Origin: Dehalococcoidia bacterium
GTDB taxonomy: Bacteria; Chloroflexota; Dehalococcoidia; GIF9; AB-539-J10
DNA length: 13,471 bases
Assembly: GCA_030606765.1 (NCBI GenBank)
Contig: JAUWFX010000029.1
Location: forward strand, 1-13,471
Direction of reading: 5' to 3'
In this document: positions 8,492 through 13,471 of the stretch, one piece after another
Numbering within the stretch: position 1 is the stretch's first letter
How the letters are laid out: each line of letters opens with the position of its first letter
Made by a program: the position numbers and the translations under genes
Notes under the pieces: generated by a model
What the model was told of the DNA's origin: nothing
The model's input: only the letters and a program-made list of their open reading frames with translations
Databases searched by the model: none

Positions 8492-8606
8492 TTTACTCGC
8501 GGTCTCACCTTCTCTTTATGACGAACCGATAGTACCGGTACTTGTTTCTCCTTCCCAGGGGAAGGGGTAAAGACCATTATAGGCCTTTGCCTCTTCCCCT
8601 GCCAAG

Positions 8607-8638
8607 GAGAGGGGGTGGGGGCTGCCCACCCCCCTCTC
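8607..8638. repeat. Strong G/C hairpin within the secretion cluster
   Basis: Arms 8607-8619 and 8625-8638 pair over 13 bases with one bulge and a 5-base loop. It lies in the 198-base gap between the subunit genes at 8690-9208 and 7991-8491. Neither strand has a long T-run after it, so it is not a clear terminator. In the cluster transcript it could protect the upstream mRNA from 3' decay and lower expression of the downstream genes. The surrounding 8540-8606 also carries 'cttcccaggggaagggg' style repeat pieces. Confidence 0.6.
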
Positions 8639-8689
8639 GTTTTGTACCATCACACGTCTCGTTACGGCGGTGGTATTGACAGTCCTGGC

Positions 8690-9208
8690 CTATGGGAATT
8701 CGTTGTACTGGCCGTATTCAAGGTCGATGTAGAAGTAGTACCAATAGTCCTGTGCGGCATCATTGCTCAGGTGAATGGTGAGCTCTCCGTATACTATTTC
8801 ACCTGGATGCAGCTGGTACCCGTACAAGTCAACGGGTTCGCCCGCCGCGTTGAAAGCGACAAACGTGAAGTCCGTGGTCGCTGGCAGATCTCCCCAGAAC
8901 CAAGGCGAGTCGAAGTGAATGGGCACGCTGCCCGTACACTCAATGTTCCACCCGACAGTGTAGGTAACACTCGGATAGGCATTATAGATGTCTATCCACA
9001 GTACGTCGGTACCCGCCCCGTAAGCATCGATATAGCTGAAGTCTTTATCTTCATTATCAAAGAAGTAGTCGACGCTCCATTCAGCACCGATGTAACCGGT
9101 TTCGACATAACCGTCGATGTACAACCAATCCGACCATAGGGCACCGGCCACGCCGAGAGTGCCCAGCGCCAGTACCAGCGCCAGACAAATAAGCAGTATT
9201 CTTTTCAT
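8690..9208 (-). CDS. SipW-dependent secreted subunit, duplicate copy 2
   Basis: This 172-residue protein has a short basic start (MKR), a hydrophobic core to about residue 22 and the junction AGALWSDWLYIDGYVETG, a SipW-type signal. It is the same length as the product of 10027-10545 and about 60% identical by eye, nearly identical over the first 47 residues and in IYNAYPSVTYTV, GSVPIHF, LHPGE..YG.LTIHL.ND and the C-terminal YGQYNEFP. The mature part is acidic and rich in Tyr/Trp, as in extracellular beta-sandwich subunits. The early mature region (about 48-70) differs most between copies. Start ATG 9208-9206 with AGGAG 10 bases upstream in a leader nearly identical to that of the other copy. 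The role as a structural subunit of a fibre or surface layer is inferred from TasA-like architecture and gene context. Confidence 0.85.
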   Translation of the reverse strand: MKRILLICLALVLALGTLGVAGALWSDWLYIDGYVETGYIGAEWSVDYFFDNEDKDFSYIDAYGAGTDVLWIDIYNAYPSVTYTVGWNIECTGSVPIHFDSPWFWGDLPATTDFTFVAFNAAGEPVDLYGYQLHPGEIVYGELTIHLSNDAAQDYWYYFYIDLEYGQYNEFP

Positions 9209-9285
9209 CTTTATTTTTCTCCTTTTTTACAGTTTCTTATTAATCATCCTGCCCTGTTCTCGCTCTGCTACCATCACCCGCATTG

Positions 9286-9945
9286 CTATGGCGGGGGTAT
9301 CGGGTGTATGGACTCGTTGTACTGTACAGCCTCCAGGATAACCTGGAAGGTCAGTTCCGCACCCTGCGGAGCCGGCTGCATGACATGAATCCAGAAACTT
9401 ATCTCACCGCTGTCATCGCACGGGTGGTACTGGTCTCCTATATGGTTGCCCCACGAAAACTCGATGTCCGGGGCACCATCCCCATTCAGGTCAAGCTCTA
9501 TGGTGGGGTATCTATCCGGCTGAATCCAGTCTATGATGTGCTCACCGTAGTCACTCCGTATGATGACTCGCTCGAAATGCAGCGGTATCGTTCCGCAGTT
9601 GTGGGCATAGACGCTCACCGCTACAAAGTAGCAGGGGTAGACATTGACCATTGTCAGTTCTATCGTGTGGGGGTCCACTATCCAGGCATTCGTGTAGCCC
9701 ACATCTTTACCTGAATACCAATAATAGGGCGGTGGCCCCAAGAACCCGGGACGGCAATTTTGGTCCATGACAGTACCAATAGGTGGTCCGGGGTCCGTGG
9801 TTGAGACACCCGTCCATTCCCAGCAAAGAGAACCGGTCTCAATCCAGCCTTCCACGTACAGTGAATCCGACCACAGGGAGTAGCCGACGCCCATCGCGCC
9901 CAGAGCCAGAACCAGGGCTAAACAAAGTAAACCAATCTTCTTCAT
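9286..9945 (-). CDS. SipW-dependent secreted subunit with Ca-loop-like motif
   Basis: This 219-residue protein has MKKIGLLCLALVLALGAM followed by GVGYSLWSDSLYVEGWIETG, again the SipW-type signal and N-terminal mature motif. It shares NVYPC (about 101-105) and CGTIPLHF (about 117-124) with the two 172-residue neighbours but is longer, with a Pro/Gly/Tyr-rich insertion (about 55-80). It also has LDLNGDGAPD (151-160), shaped like a dockerin/EF-hand calcium loop (D-x-N-x-D-G). Cysteines at about 41, 64, 105, 117 and 176 could be paired. Start ATG 9945-9943 with GGGAG about 9 bases upstream. It sits between the two related duplicates, so the order is subunit 1, this gene, subunit 2. A small hairpin (9277-9281 with 9291-9295) overlaps its stop codon. 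Function beyond being secreted is not known. Confidence 0.84.
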   Translation of the reverse strand: MKKIGLLCLALVLALGAMGVGYSLWSDSLYVEGWIETGSLCWEWTGVSTTDPGPPIGTVMDQNCRPGFLGPPPYYWYSGKDVGYTNAWIVDPHTIELTMVNVYPCYFVAVSVYAHNCGTIPLHFERVIIRSDYGEHIIDWIQPDRYPTIELDLNGDGAPDIEFSWGNHIGDQYHPCDDSGEISFWIHVMQPAPQGAELTFQVILEAVQYNESIHPIPPP

Positions 9946-9993
9946 TTCATCTTTCTCCCTTATCGTCTCCTTTCACTAGAATAACCGGGGGGT

Positions 9994-10017
9994 GTGTGGA
10001 GGCTTTAGCCTCCGCAC
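9994..10017. repeat. Hairpin between first and second subunit genes
   Basis: Arms 9998-10004 and 10007-10013 are perfectly complementary, extended outward by a G-T wobble and 3 more pairs. It contains the 'ggctttagcc' core of the repeat at 10637-10684. It lies 10 bases beyond the stop codon of the first subunit gene (10027) on the transcribed strand, with no T-run. It may protect the first cistron's mRNA. Confidence 0.6.
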
Positions 10018-10026
10018 AGTCCTGGT

Positions 10027-10545
10027 CTATGGGAATTCGTTGTACTGGCCGTACTGAAGCTCGATCCAGAAGGTGTACCACCACCACTGCCAGGCATCAT
10101 TGTCCAGGTGAATGGTGAGCAGCCCGTATATTGTTTCGCCTGGATGCATCTGTAGCCCGTACCAGTTAATGGGGACGCCCGACATGTCTGTGAAAGTAAA
10201 GGTGGCCCCCGCTGGCAGATCTGTCCAGATGTAAGGGTCGTCGAAGTGAATGGGCACGCTGCCGTAACAATAAATGTTCCACTCGACAGTGTAGGTAACG
10301 CTCGGATAGGCATTATATATGCTTATAGCCATATAATTAGGGTCAGGTAGCCAAGCCTCTATCCAGCTTACGTCCTTGTCCGCAGGCTCATTATCGCCAG
10401 CCCATTCAACGCTCCATTCGGCACCGATGTAACCGGTTTCAACGTAACCGTCGATGTACAGCCAATCCGACCACAGGGCACCGGCCACGCCGAGACCGCC
10501 CAGCGCCAGGACTAATGCCAAAGATATAAGTAATATTTTTTTCAT
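10027..10545 (-). CDS. SipW-dependent secreted subunit, duplicate copy 1 (first gene of cluster)
   Basis: This 172-residue protein has signal MKKILLISLALVLALGGLG and the junction AGALWSDWLYIDGYVETG. It is a close duplicate of the product of 8690-9208; both end in YGQYNEFP and both genes have the same AGGAG ribosome site and spacer. The mature protein is very rich in Trp (for example WQWWWYTFW at about 152-160) and acidic, expected for an exposed beta-rich assembly subunit. I start it at ATG 10545-10543, where AGGAG lies 10 bases upstream. The frame stays open to 10617, but the extension (GGRSGRISNRARDEKRR) would spoil the signal peptide and has no family support. As the promoter-proximal gene it is probably the most abundant product, the position occupied by a major subunit. 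Confidence 0.86.
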   Translation of the reverse strand: MKKILLISLALVLALGGLGVAGALWSDWLYIDGYVETGYIGAEWSVEWAGDNEPADKDVSWIEAWLPDPNYMAISIYNAYPSVTYTVEWNIYCYGSVPIHFDDPYIWTDLPAGATFTFTDMSGVPINWYGLQMHPGETIYGLLTIHLDNDAWQWWWYTFWIELQYGQYNEFP

Positions 10546-10636
10546 CTTTGTTTTTCTCCTTTTTTCGTCTCTTGCCCGATTCGAGATTCTCCCAGATCGA
10601 CCGCCCCACTTAATCACCCTCGCCTCTAAGATTTTC

Positions 10637-10684
10637 GTAGTGCGACCCTTCAGGGTCGGGCACGAGGCTAAAGCCTCGCACTAC
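10637..10684. repeat. Structured dispersed repeat (three-way-junction palindrome)
   Basis: Outer inverted arms GTAGTGCGA (10637-10645) and TCGCACTAC (10676-10684) enclose two internal hairpins: 10644-10648 with 10653-10657 (TTCA loop) and 10664-10668 with 10673-10677. The inner stems share a base or two with the outer arms. Related copies are at about 5143-5229 and a half-copy at 9994-10017. The shape suggests a non-autonomous mobile or REP-like element. Confidence 0.75.
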
Positions 10685-10688
10685 GTTC

Positions 10689-10757
10689 TTAAACACGTTT
10701 AGAAGCATGACTCGCGGAGTCTGACTTTTCCTTTATCTCATCGGGCGTATATTCCAT
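10689..10757 (-). CDS. Possible 22-residue small protein or gene remnant
   Basis: An ATG at 10757-10755 is preceded by GAGGTG at a spacing of 4 bases and opens a frame reading MEYTPDEIKEKSDSASHA..., ending in TAA beside the structured repeat. The start looks protein-like, but the frame is short and unrecognised. It could be a leader peptide of the cluster, an independent microprotein, or the N-terminal remnant of a gene broken by the repeat. Evidence is the ribosome site and codon appearance only. Confidence 0.25.
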   Translation of the reverse strand: MEYTPDEIKEKSDSASHASKRV

Positions 10758-11078
10758 ATTCCACCTCATCTCTGATTTAAGGCGTGCCTTGCCGGTCTCA
10801 CCCTCACTTTCCTGCTCTCCCACCGAGAGAGGAGACTTGATAAGGAAGCCCGGTCGCCCTGATCGACCTGCCTGGAAACAGGTTCAGAGCATCGGCAGTC
10901 GTTATTATCAACAAAGCCTTTAATCGTAGAGTATATTGCGTTCTCAGATTTGTGTGTTCCAGTGTGAGGCGCTGCGCATCCAGCATTCCTTACAGCATCA
11001 GGACAATCAGCCGACATCAGCCTCAGCATCACCGGAAAGCCTGAATAACAACCACCCATCTCTTTTACCCCAATAATA

Positions 11079-11107
11079 AGAGTAACACTTCGTACAAGAG
11101 AAGTCAA
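11079..11107 (-). promoter_or_regulatory. Candidate promoter for the secreted-subunit cluster
   Basis: On the minus strand TTGACT (11107-11102) is followed after 17 bases by TACTCT (11084-11079). The -35 is good and the -10 is poor. If used, the transcript would have an untranslated leader of more than 500 bases before the first subunit gene. It is the best sigma-70-like match I found upstream of the cluster. Confidence 0.25.
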
Positions 11108-11232
11108 TATACTTAACTTAACCTTTCTTACCAACATTGCCAAACCAGGACTTTTTTCCTATGACTATTTTCTAATCAAATTGGTACTTCTGGGTGATTG
11201 TGCGGTTGGTTTAAGTGAGTTACCCTTAAGAT

Positions 11233-11490
11233 ATGTTAACTAAAGAAGAGATGGGAAAAGATATGGATAGTATGGATAATAATGGCCAAATGGATGATAT
11301 GCTGACGGTGAGGGAGGTAGCCAGGCTGCTCCATGTCCATCCCAACACCCTGAGACGGTGGAGTAATAGCGGAAGAATAAAGGCATACCGCATTACCCCC
11401 CGTGGTGACCGCAGATTCAAGCGCGAGGAAATCGCTCGCTTGCTTGCACAGTTCAATTCCAGCGGAGACAGTACCTATAAAGTTCACTGA
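11233..11490 (+). CDS. MerR/excisionase-type helix-turn-helix DNA-binding protein
   Basis: This is a single-domain DNA-binding protein of 85 residues. Residues 24-72 (LTVREVARLLHVHPNTLRRW ... GRIKAYRITPRGDRRFKREEI) match the excisionase/MerR-type winged HTH fold (HTH_17, BldC-like): a 'T-x-x-E-x-A-x-x-L' helix, the 'V-H-P-N-T-L-R-R-W' recognition helix and the wing 'R-G-x-R-R-F'. No effector domain follows, so it is like BldC or phage Xis proteins and not a full MerR sensor. The exact start is unsure: ATGs at 11233, 11251, 11263 and 11272 are all in frame with weak ribosome sites, and the Met/Asp/Asn-rich first 22 residues may not be translated. It is divergent from the minus-strand cluster and upstream of the surface-protein gene, so it may control either one; this is inferred from position only. 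No integrase is nearby to support an Xis role. Confidence 0.8.
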   Translation: MLTKEEMGKDMDSMDNNGQMDDMLTVREVARLLHVHPNTLRRWSNSGRIKAYRITPRGDRRFKREEIARLLAQFNSSGDSTYKVH

Positions 11491-11781
11491 ATTGGGGAAA
11501 ACCGCAGGGCAGTTGCCCAACGCTTCTTGGGAAAGAAACAACTGGTTCCGGCTTTACAGCAGTTGCTTACATCCTATGCACCATCCGGCAACTGAAGCAA
11601 GCATAAGTCTGTAATCCCTCCTGGTTTCCGTTAACCGCTGACAGCCTTCACCGCGGCCGGACGAATGGGAAGTTCGTTACCCTGCAAGATTACAAAGGAT
11701 GTTAAGTTGGTCCGCTTCACTAACGCCATTAATAATAACCGAAAAAGTAAAAAATGGGAGGAAAAGTTAGCTTTGGATATC
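11491..11781. other. Intergenic region after the regulator gene
   Basis: No gene is supported. Just after the regulator stop are overlapping short inverted repeats (11507-11511 with 11514-11518; 11516-11520 with 11527-11531) without a T-run, so termination is uncertain. The rest shows no recognisable RNA or protein signal up to the promoter at 11782. Confidence 0.45.
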
Positions 11782-11811
11782 TTGACAGCTTATCACAGCA
11801 AAAGGTATAAT
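11782..11811 (+). promoter_or_regulatory. Consensus sigma-70 promoter
   Basis: TTGACA (11782-11787) and TATAAT (11806-11811) are both perfect consensus hexamers, separated by 18 bases. Transcription would begin near 11818. It drives the leader RNA and, if the terminator at 12123 is read through, the surface-protein gene. It is the clearest promoter in the window. Confidence 0.85.
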
Positions 11812-11818
11812 ATGAGTT

Positions 11819-11831
11819 CTCGCTCTGCGAG
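11819..11831 (+). promoter_or_regulatory. Dyad at the predicted transcription start
   Basis: CTCGC TCT GCGAG is a perfect 5-base dyad located exactly at the predicted +1. It could be a 5'-end stabilising hairpin in the RNA or a DNA operator for a repressor. The sequence does not decide between these. Confidence 0.4.
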
Positions 11832-12122
11832 CATGCTTGATATTGTCCTTCTAAGACCAAGGGAAGGGTTATAGTTTAGGAAAGGAGCAGTGAGGCAGTT
11901 AAAGGGGTTGGGTGTGGTAGGGCACTCAAGTTCGAGCACAAAAATTAACGAGCCCTAACTAATTTACGTGTGTTGTACGTAGGATAAGGTGGTTTGGGAG
12001 TTTGTATTTATTAACTTTTTCAGGAGGTTTGCATATAAGTTCTTGATATTCTAATACATTCAGGATGGGGCGATGAGTTATAACCCGTAAGTGGTCACTT
12101 GGGTAATAAGGAGCTAATAGTG

Positions 12123-12155
12123 AAACCGACTTCCACAGAGGTCGGTTTTTGTTTT
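12123..12155 (+). terminator. Intrinsic terminator upstream of the surface-protein gene
   Basis: AAACCGAC (12123-12130) pairs perfectly with GTCGGTTT (12141-12148) around a 10-base loop, followed by a T-rich tail TTTTTGTTTTT. It lies after the promoter and before the start of the downstream gene, where an attenuator would be expected. Confidence 0.85.
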
Positions 12156-12171
12156 TATGAATGACATAGAA

Positions 12172-12188
12172 AAGGAGGTGACTGGTTG
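12172..12188 (+). promoter_or_regulatory. First of two Shine-Dalgarno sites, with TTG alternative start
   Basis: AAGGAGGTG (12172-12180) precedes a TTG at 12186 that is in frame with the ATG at 12249. A second AAAGGAGG lies at 12231-12238, 10 bases before that ATG. The first site could also serve a 14-codon frame from ATG 12157 (MNDIEKEVTGWKKK) only if another site exists for it, since that frame starts upstream of it. Confidence 0.5.
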
Positions 12189-12248
12189 GAAGAAGAAATA
12201 AGCAAAGCAAATCCATATTCAAATACGAGAAAAGGAGGTTTTAGAGTA

Positions 12249-13471
12249 ATGAAGCATAAAACTAAGTTTATTACAAGGCGCTCAATAGTCGGGATGATAG
12301 GCGTGGTACTGGCCATTATCCTGGCTCTGACGATGGTGCCTTCCGTTTTCGGAGCATCAGATCCGTCCTATGACATGGTCTATCCGGGCACTGACATTGT
12401 CATACAAGAGACGATTAACGGTGCACTTTGGGAATCATTACCCAGTACTTTGCCGACTGGAAGCGGCGTTTTCAACGCATTCTTCCGTGTCGGAGCGAGC
12501 CCTAACGAACGGGGTTACAACACCGACGGCCGGCCGCTCCAGTTCGACGAAAAGACTTCGGCCACCTTCACCCATAGCTACTTTCTTAACGATGTACCCC
12601 AGATAGAGATAGGGGGTGTGATATACCGCGAGTTCCAGCTGGATATCAACGAGACGTCAAGCACCGGGTATATCAGCCTTGATGAATTCCAGGTATGGAC
12701 CACCAACGACCCTAATCTATTGGGCTACAATGAGGGTTCAGCTGACGGTTCAGGAGACGGGTATTTCCCGGATGGAACTGGCACCAGCCAAGCTAAGCTG
12801 GTCTATAACTTAGATGGCGACGGGAACACGTGGATAAAGATGGACTACCTTTGGAACACCGGCAGCGGCAAGCGCGACTACAGAGTTTTGGTCCCCGAGT
12901 CCGAATTTGCCGGTAAGATGCTAGACTACGTAGTGATTTTCACCCGGCATGGCCTCCAGGGCGGAGAATGGGAAAGCGAGGACGGCTTTGAAGAATGGGG
13001 CGTCGCCATATATCCCGCCACCAAAACTGGTTATAAGTTCAACGACCTCAATGCCAACCATGTATGGGACCTCGGTGAGCTGGGGTTGGAGGGTTGGACC
13101 ATCTACATCGACTACAATGGCAATGGTGTACTTGATGTCGGTGAACCAAGTGGTGTAACTGACTCAACCGGTTACTACATCATTACGGATATAGAATTAG
13201 GCACCTGGGATGTAAGGGAGGTACTACAGGCAGGTTGGCTCTGTTCCTACCCGTATGTTGCCCCGAATACTGGTTATTATGAGAGCGAAGTATTCGGCAA
13301 TGGTGCTTTGAATTCTAACAACTTCGGCAACTACGAGCCCAGAGGCTGCCTGGAGCTGACCAAGGTAGTCGACTTCGGTAGCGTGGTCAATCCCACAAAT
13401 ATCAACGAGACGTTTGATGTTACTGTCACCGGGCCTTCCTATCCGGGTGGCACGGACTTCTACTTCATTGT
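12249..13471 (+). CDS. Secreted surface protein with SdrD-B-like domain, 3'-truncated by window edge
   Basis: The frame is open from ATG 12249 to the window edge, giving 407 residues so far; the C-terminus and any cell-wall anchor lie beyond. Residues 1-36 form a Sec-type signal: basic MKHKTKFITRR, a hydrophobic core, then PSVFGAS. Residues about 40-255 are an unassigned, aromatic, Asp/Gly-rich domain with no motif I can name. Residues about 260-327 are an SdrD B-like (Cna-B-like) repeat: GYKFNDLNANHVWDLGE, GLEGWTIYIDYNGNG, VLDVGEPSGVTDSTGYY, with calcium-loop-like D-x-N-x-N patterns. About 365 onward (CLELTKVVDFG..VNPTNINETF) starts another beta-domain typical of large adhesins. A good ribosome site precedes the ATG, and an in-frame TTG at 12186 would add 21 residues. 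It is likely a surface adhesin or S-layer-like protein. Its expression seems to depend on the upstream promoter and terminator. Its signal is not of the SipW type. Confidence 0.85.
   Translation, partial: MKHKTKFITRRSIVGMIGVVLAIILALTMVPSVFGASDPSYDMVYPGTDIVIQETINGALWESLPSTLPTGSGVFNAFFRVGASPNERGYNTDGRPLQFDEKTSATFTHSYFLNDVPQIEIGGVIYREFQLDINETSSTGYISLDEFQVWTTNDPNLLGYNEGSADGSGDGYFPDGTGTSQAKLVYNLDGDGNTWIKMDYLWNTGSGKRDYRVLVPESEFAGKMLDYVVIFTRHGLQGGEWESEDGFEEWGVAIYPATKTGYKFNDLNANHVWDLGELGLEGWTIYIDYNGNGVLDVGEPSGVTDSTGYYIITDIELGTWDVREVLQAGWLCSYPYVAPNTGYYESEVFGNGALNSNNFGNYEPRGCLELTKVVDFGSVVNPTNINETFDVTVTGPSYPGGTDFYFI

Larger units (their letters stand above)
10546..11232. other. Divergent intergenic region between subunit cluster and regulator
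   Basis: About 690 bases separate the first subunit gene from the regulator gene. It contains a structured repeat (10637-10684), a possible 22-codon frame (10689-10757), repeat fragments of the 'ctcaccctcactttcctgctctcccaccgagagagg' type (about 10797-10835) and a weak minus-strand promoter candidate at 11079-11107. A 125-codon minus frame (11143-10766) crosses repeat DNA, starts on TTG without a ribosome site and is not credible. No RNA gene was recognised. Confidence 0.55.
11818..12155 (+). ncRNA. Candidate leader/attenuator RNA or independent small RNA
   Basis: The interval runs from the predicted start of the consensus promoter to a good intrinsic terminator, about 335 bases, with no convincing gene. 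Possible internal structure includes a stem 11918-11923 with 11952-11957 and a bulged hairpin 12083-12104 (GGTC loop) just before the terminator. I tested by eye for cyclic-di-GMP, fluoride, T-box, THF and preQ1 signatures and could not match one. It may be an unrecognised riboswitch controlling the surface-protein gene or a discrete RNA. A weaker second promoter-like pair (TTGCAT, 17 bases, TAATAC) lies at about 12026-12054. Confidence 0.45.

Noticed and set aside
8615..9139. 174-codon plus-strand frame opposite a subunit gene
   Set aside because: Mirror of a SipW-type gene whose signal peptide, ribosome site and duplicate copy support the minus strand.
9283..9714. 143-codon plus-strand frame opposite the 219-residue subunit gene
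   Set aside because: Same reason: shadow of a supported minus-strand gene; no start signal.
10766..11143. Minus-strand frame of 125 codons in the divergent region
   Set aside because: Starts on TTG without a ribosome site, runs through dispersed-repeat DNA (RWESRKVRVRPARHALNQR) and shows no family features; it also overlaps the only promoter candidate.
11665..11874. 69-codon plus-strand frame overlapping the consensus promoter
   Set aside because: It contains the promoter hexamers inside its frame, has no ribosome site and no recognisable sequence.
11818..12155. Assignment of the leader as a fluoride or cyclic-di-GMP riboswitch
   Set aside because: Some fragments (cgatgagtt, gagctaata) recall the fluoride motif, but the conserved GGNGAUG/CNCC pairing is absent, and no cyclic-di-GMP core was found.
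12120..12163. GTG-started 14-codon leader peptide overlapping the terminator
   Set aside because: An AGGAG lies 6 bases upstream, but the frame is formed by the terminator stem and T-run, so coincidence is more likely.
1..13471. CRISPR array, tRNA, rRNA or transposase
   Set aside because: No regularly spaced direct repeats, no cloverleaf or rRNA signatures and no transposase-like frame were seen on either strand.

Overview
The window looks like a bacterial chromosome segment of intermediate GC, probably from a metagenome. The organism is not named by any marker here. The closest fit I can suggest is a Chloroflexota (Dehalococcoidia-like) bacterium: the secreted-protein signals, the DUF5305 plus signal-peptidase pairing and the many short dispersed palindromes recall that group. 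This is recollection of general patterns and not a database result, so treat the taxonomy as tentative.

Layout: (1) Positions 2-3143, plus strand, are housekeeping-type genes: the C-terminal two thirds of the transcription-repair coupling factor Mfd, cut by the window's left edge, then a DUF362 protein. (2) Positions 3470-10545, minus strand, hold a seven-gene co-directional cluster. In transcription order it encodes five small secreted proteins with SipW-type signal peptides (10545-10027, 9945-9286, 9208-8690, 8491-7991, 7964-6879), a signal peptidase I of the Ser-His (ER/archaeal/SipW) type with a long membrane-embedded N-terminal region (6615-5401), and a two-unit DUF5305 membrane protein (5062-3470). 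(3) Positions 11233-11490, plus strand, encode a small MerR/excisionase-type helix-turn-helix protein, divergent from the cluster. (4) Positions 11782-12248 hold a consensus-quality sigma-70 promoter, a long untranslated leader and an intrinsic terminator. (5) From 12249 (or a TTG at 12186) to the right edge runs the start of a large secreted surface protein with an SdrD-B-like domain.

How it may work together: the dedicated peptidase would mature the five TasA/CalY-like proteins at the outer face of the membrane, where they could assemble into a surface fibre or layer. The DUF5305 protein would be an accessory of that export/assembly machine. The small DNA-binding protein and the leader RNA are candidate controls for the cluster and for the neighbouring surface protein. 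The first two subunit types are clearly related duplicates, and the cluster resembles a multi-subunit version of the Bacillus tapA-sipW-tasA system. Only the signal-peptide architecture, the peptidase motifs and the gene order are seen directly; assembly into fibres is inference.

Gaps between genes are full of decayed dispersed repeats, several able to form hairpins, and one such palindrome appears to be inserted in frame inside mfd.
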